This document shows, one piece after another, positions 61,009-64,000 of a stretch of 64,000 nt of DNA (position 1 is its first letter; every line of letters begins with the position of its first letter). This DNA is from Streptomyces aureoverticillatus. GTDB lineage: Bacteria; Actinomycetota; Actinomycetes; Streptomycetales; Streptomycetaceae. The notes beneath the pieces are model-generated. The model made no database searches. It was given only the letters and a program-made list of their open reading frames with translations, and was not told the DNA's origin. Location of the stretch: contig NZ_BMSY01000013.1 in assembly GCF_014649395.1 (NCBI RefSeq), forward strand, positions 62,001 through 126,000. The letters are read 5' to 3'. A program made the translations under genes and the position numbers.

Positions 61009-62070
61009 ATGCCCCAAGGCCCCACCTCCCCGACCGTGAACGGCGACTGGCTCATACGCGCACGCGACGGCAGGCTCGCCGTCTACGCCTGCGAGAGCGA
61101 CGCCGTGGTGTGCCGCACCCAGCGGCGCCCGGGCGGCCCCTGGACGGAGCCCCGCCCCGTCGGCGGCGACCAGCGCGTCCACCCGGTCCTCGCCGTCGGC
61201 CAGGGCGCCGACTCGTACGCCCACCTGGTGTCGTGGCGCCCCACCGTCCCCGGCGAGTCGGGCCTCGTGCACTCCACCCACTTCCAGCCCCACCTCACCG
61301 CCCTCGACTGGAACCCGCTCGGCCACCCCAACAAGAAGGGCGACCGCACCGGCCCCCCGGCCGTGACCGTCGACGCCCAGGGCCGCGCCCACGTCTTCGT
61401 ACCCAACAGGGGCGGCGGCGTGAGCATGCGGGGCCAGAAGGAGAAGGGCGGATGGGGTCCCTGGCGGGATCTCAAGGGGACCGGTGTGCGCGGGCCGCTC
61501 GCGGTGGCGACGGCCGAGTCCGGCCTCGTCACGGCGTACGCGACGACGCCGGACGGCGTGCTGCGCTGGACCCAGGCCTCGCCGGGCGCCGTCCCCGCCC
61601 TGGACGAGGCGCCCCTCGCGGTCCGGGCCCGGCCCGGCACGCTGCGTGCTCTCGCCACCTCCGCCGAGCACGTCACCCTCTTCTTCACCGACGAGGGCGG
61701 AGAGCTGTGCGCGTGGCGCGGTACCGCGGACGACGAGCCGGTCCGCGTCCTGACGGCCGCGGGCCCCGGACCCGTGTCGGCCATACGCTGCGAACTCGAC
61801 GGCCACGACTGCACGTTGCTGGCCCAGCGCGCCGAGAGCGGCCGCGTCGCCTTCGCCGGCTACCCGACCGAGCTGGAGTCCGCCGGCGCCTGGTGGACCG
61901 AGTCGGGCCCCGCCCTGCCGGTGGACGCCCGCGTCGCCCTCGCCGAGGACGCGGCCGGCCGGGTCGTCGCGGCGACCTTCGTGCCCGGCACGGGCGCGCT
62001 GCGCCTGACCCACCGCAAGGACGAACCGGGCCTGGCCCTCAAGGCATGGGAGCAGGCCGCTTCCGCATAG
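61009..62070 (+). CDS. Beta-propeller-like protein of unknown function
   Basis: The 353-residue protein has repeated strands with Trp-rich blade ends: GDWLIRARDGRLAVYAC, GGPWTEPRPVGGDQRVHPVLAV, GPPAVTVDAQGRAHVFVPN, GGWGPWRDLKGTGVRGPLAVA. This is the look of PLL/fucose-lectin or similar propellers. It has no signal peptide, so it acts in the cytosol unless exported another way. No catalytic residues can be named. No ribosome site of note precedes the ATG. A strong terminator lies between it and the convergent FadB gene. Confidence 0.7.
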   Translation: MPQGPTSPTVNGDWLIRARDGRLAVYACESDAVVCRTQRRPGGPWTEPRPVGGDQRVHPVLAVGQGADSYAHLVSWRPTVPGESGLVHSTHFQPHLTALDWNPLGHPNKKGDRTGPPAVTVDAQGRAHVFVPNRGGGVSMRGQKEKGGWGPWRDLKGTGVRGPLAVATAESGLVTAYATTPDGVLRWTQASPGAVPALDEAPLAVRARPGTLRALATSAEHVTLFFTDEGGELCAWRGTADDEPVRVLTAAGPGPVSAIRCELDGHDCTLLAQRAESGRVAFAGYPTELESAGAWWTESGPALPVDARVALAEDAAGRVVAATFVPGTGALRLTHRKDEPGLALKAWEQAASA

Positions 62071-62097
62071 GGCTCAGCGACCGCCCCCCCACATGCC

Positions 62098-62131
62098 GGT
62101 GCCCGGCACGCCATGCGGCGTACCGGGCACC
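62098..62131. terminator. Bidirectional terminator between the propeller gene and the FadB-like gene
   Basis: GGTGCCCGG (62098-62106) pairs with CCGGGCACC (62123-62131), extended by ACGCC/GGCGT inside with one mismatch, loop ATGC. It is 28 bases after one stop and 18 after the other. Confidence 0.85.
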
Positions 62132-62148
62132 TTCAGCACTCGGCCCGA

Positions 62149-64000
62149 CTACGCGGGCACGCTCGCGACCCCCTGCTCCAGGAACCGCTTGCCGTTGACG
62201 CGCTCGCTGACGCCCTCGCGGTCCAGGTACGGCGTGATGCCGCCCAGGTGGAAGGGCCAGCCCGCGCCGGTGATCAGGCACAGGTCGATGTCCTGCGCCT
62301 CGGCGACGACACCCTCGTCGAGCATGAGCCCGATCTCCTGGGCGACGGCGTCCAGGACGCGGGCGCGGACCTGCTCCTCGGTGAGGACGGAGTCGCCCTG
62401 CTTCAGCAGCGCCGCGACCTCCGGGTCCAGCTCCGGCTTGCCGCTGTCGTACACGTAGAAGCCGCGCTTGCCCGCCTCGACGACCGCCTTCAGGTTCGGC
62501 GACACGGTGAAGCGGTCCGGGAAGGCCTGGTTGAGGGTCTCCGAGACGTGCAGGCCGATGGCCGGACCGACCAGCTCGAGCAGCACCAGCGGCGACATCG
62601 GCAGACCGAGCGGCTCGACGGCCTTCTCGGCGACCGGCACCGGGGTGCCCTCGTCGATGACGTTCTGGATCTCGCCCATGAAGCGGGTCAGGATGCGGTT
62701 CACGACGAACGCCGGGGCGTCCTTCACCAGGACCGCGGTCTTCTTCAGCTTCTTGGCGACGCCGAAGGCCGTGGCCAAGGAGGCGTCGTCGGTCTGCTCG
62801 CCGCGCACGATCTCCAGGAGCGGCAGGATCGCGACCGGGTTGAAGAAGTGGAAGCCGACGACCCGCTCCGGGTGCTTCAGCTTGGAGGCCATCTCCGTCA
62901 CGGAGAGCGAGGAGGTGTTCGTCGCCAGGATCGCGTGCGCGGGGGCCACGGCCTCCACCTCCGCGAACACCTGCTGCTTGACGCCGATCTCCTCGAACAC
63001 GGCCTCGATGACGAAGTCCGCGTCGGAGAAGCCCTCGGCCTTGTCCAGGACACCGGTGACCAGGGCCTTGAGGCGGTTGGCCTTGTCCTGGTTGACGCGG
63101 CCCTTGAGGAGCAGCTTGTCGATCTCCTCGTGGACGTAGCCGACGCCCTTGTCCACGCGCTCCTGGTCGATGTCGGTCAGGACGACCGGCACCTCGAGGC
63201 GGCGCAGGAAGAGGAGAGCCAGCTGCGAGGCCATCAGGCCCGCGCCGACGACGCCGACCTTCGTGACCGGGCGCGCCAGGTTCTTGTCCGGGGCTCCGGC
63301 GGGGCGCTTGCCACGCTTCTGCACGAGGTTGAACGCGTAGATGCCGCTGCGCAGTTCGCCGCCCATGATGAGGTCCGCGAGCGCCTTGTCCTCGGCGTCG
63401 AAGCCCTTCTGTACGTCGCCGTCCTTGGCGGCGGCGACGATGTCCAGGGCGCGGTACGCGGCCGGGGCGGCGCCGTGCACCTTGGAGTCGGCGATGGCGC
63501 GGCCGCGGGCGACCGCCGCGTCCCAGCCCTCGCCGCGGTCGATCTCCGGGCGCTCCACCTTGACGGTGCCGTTGAGCACGGACGCCGTCCACGCCAGCGA
63601 CTGCTCCAGGAAGTCCGCGCCCTCGAACAGCGCGTCCGCGATGCCGAGTTCGAAGACCTGCTTGCCCTTGAGCTGCTTGTTCTGGTTCAGCGAGTTCTCG
63701 ATGATGACCGAAACCGCTCGGTCCGCGCCGATCAGGTTCGGCAGCAGCGTGCAGCCGCCCCAGCCCGGGACGAGCCCCAGGAAGACCTCGGGCAGCGAGA
63801 ACGCGGGCAGCGCCTTGGAGACGGTGCGGTACGCGCAGTGCAGACCGACCTCGACGCCACCGCCCATCGCGGCACCGTTGTAGTACGCGAACGTCGGCAC
63901 GGCGAGCCCGGAGAGCCGCTTGAAGACGTCGTGACCGGTCTTGCCGATGGCGAGCGCGTCCTCGTGCCGCTTGAGGATCTCGACGCCCTTGAGGTCGGCG
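62149..64000 (-). CDS. fadB: FadB-like multifunctional fatty acid oxidation protein, 5' end outside window
   Basis: The frame is open to base 64000, so the first part of the gene lies beyond the window; about 616 residues are seen. The crotonase (enoyl-CoA hydratase) part ends with AYYNGAAMGGGVEVGL and EVFLGLVPGWGG. A linker leads to the 3-hydroxyacyl-CoA dehydrogenase: NAD motif VGVVGAGLMASQLALL (family GAGxMG, here with Ala), VVLTDID, then ATNTSSLSVTEMASKLKHPERVVGFHFFNPV with the catalytic His, and the C-terminal FVVNRILTRFMGE helices. It performs two steps of beta-oxidation and usually pairs with a thiolase gene upstream, outside the window. Internal ATG/GTG codons near 63900 are not the start. 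Confidence 0.92.
   Translation of the reverse strand, partial: ADLKGVEILKRHEDALAIGKTGHDVFKRLSGLAVPTFAYYNGAAMGGGVEVGLHCAYRTVSKALPAFSLPEVFLGLVPGWGGCTLLPNLIGADRAVSVIIENSLNQNKQLKGKQVFELGIADALFEGADFLEQSLAWTASVLNGTVKVERPEIDRGEGWDAAVARGRAIADSKVHGAAPAAYRALDIVAAAKDGDVQKGFDAEDKALADLIMGGELRSGIYAFNLVQKRGKRPAGAPDKNLARPVTKVGVVGAGLMASQLALLFLRRLEVPVVLTDIDQERVDKGVGYVHEEIDKLLLKGRVNQDKANRLKALVTGVLDKAEGFSDADFVIEAVFEEIGVKQQVFAEVEAVAPAHAILATNTSSLSVTEMASKLKHPERVVGFHFFNPVAILPLLEIVRGEQTDDASLATAFGVAKKLKKTAVLVKDAPAFVVNRILTRFMGEIQNVIDEGTPVPVAEKAVEPLGLPMSPLVLLELVGPAIGLHVSETLNQAFPDRFTVSPNLKAVVEAGKRGFYVYDSGKPELDPEVAALLKQGDSVLTEEQVRARVLDAVAQEIGLMLDEGVVAEAQDIDLCLITGAGWPFHLGGITPYLDREGVSERVNGKRFLEQGVASVPA

Overview
The window is a 64-kb piece of a Streptomyces chromosome. 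The DNA is very GC-rich, with strong G/C bias at third codon positions, frequent GTG/TTG starts, several promoters that look leaderless, and dispersed GC-rich repeats typical of the genus. From memory, much of the gene order matches the S. coelicolor stretch around SCO5975-SCO6026: arcA-argF, a MurA-like gene near aconitase, ngcEFG-rok7B7-xylFGH-dxs, and the FadB-like gene at the right edge. No rRNA, tRNA, CRISPR array or insertion sequence was recognised.

Left part (1-8.8 kb): the end of a CHAT-domain (caspase-like) gene; the RNA-repair pair hen1-pnkp, translationally coupled; arcA and argF for arginine/ornithine metabolism, with a tandem triplication over the argF stop codon; and an ATP-binding regulator. 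Next (8.98-17.7 kb) is a catabolic island: enoyl-CoA hydratase, a fused flavin monooxygenase/reductase of the 2-aminobenzoyl-CoA (or salicylyl-CoA) type, a cytosolic ligand-binding-fold protein, a PaaX-type repressor, an aryl-CoA ligase, an acyl-CoA dehydrogenase and a RidA-type deaminase. An almost identical operator/promoter block lies at two promoter regions of the island, so it probably forms one regulon for CoA-linked anthranilate-type breakdown.

Middle part (17.7-37.6 kb): a repeat-rich intergenic region, an HTH-MurA fusion, a Tat-exported amidohydrolase, a LacI regulator, aconitase, a secreted protein made of three 70-residue repeats, an ArsR/MFS efflux pair with two matching operators, a HEAT-repeat protein coupled to a small uncharacterised protein, a Uma2 nuclease-like protein and a large secreted GH92 alpha-mannosidase. 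The HTH-MurA and aconitase promoters share the palindrome TATCTC-N6-GAGAT.

Sugar part (38-48.8 kb): the NgcEFG-type amino-sugar importer with a DasR-like site, the ROK regulator Rok7B7, the XylFGH xylose importer and dxs. Right part (48.9-64 kb): an amino-acid permease, a GT-C membrane glycosyltransferase, then what looks like a poly-gamma-glutamate (or related polymer) operon: capA, a four-helix tandem-HAMP protein without output domain, capB/pgsB with a long repetitive Tyr/Ala/Gln tail, capC/pgsC and an NlpC/P60 peptidase, with a lipoprotein of unknown function transcribed away from capA. A NYN-domain protein, a beta-propeller-like protein and the 3' part of a FadB-like multifunctional enzyme close the window.
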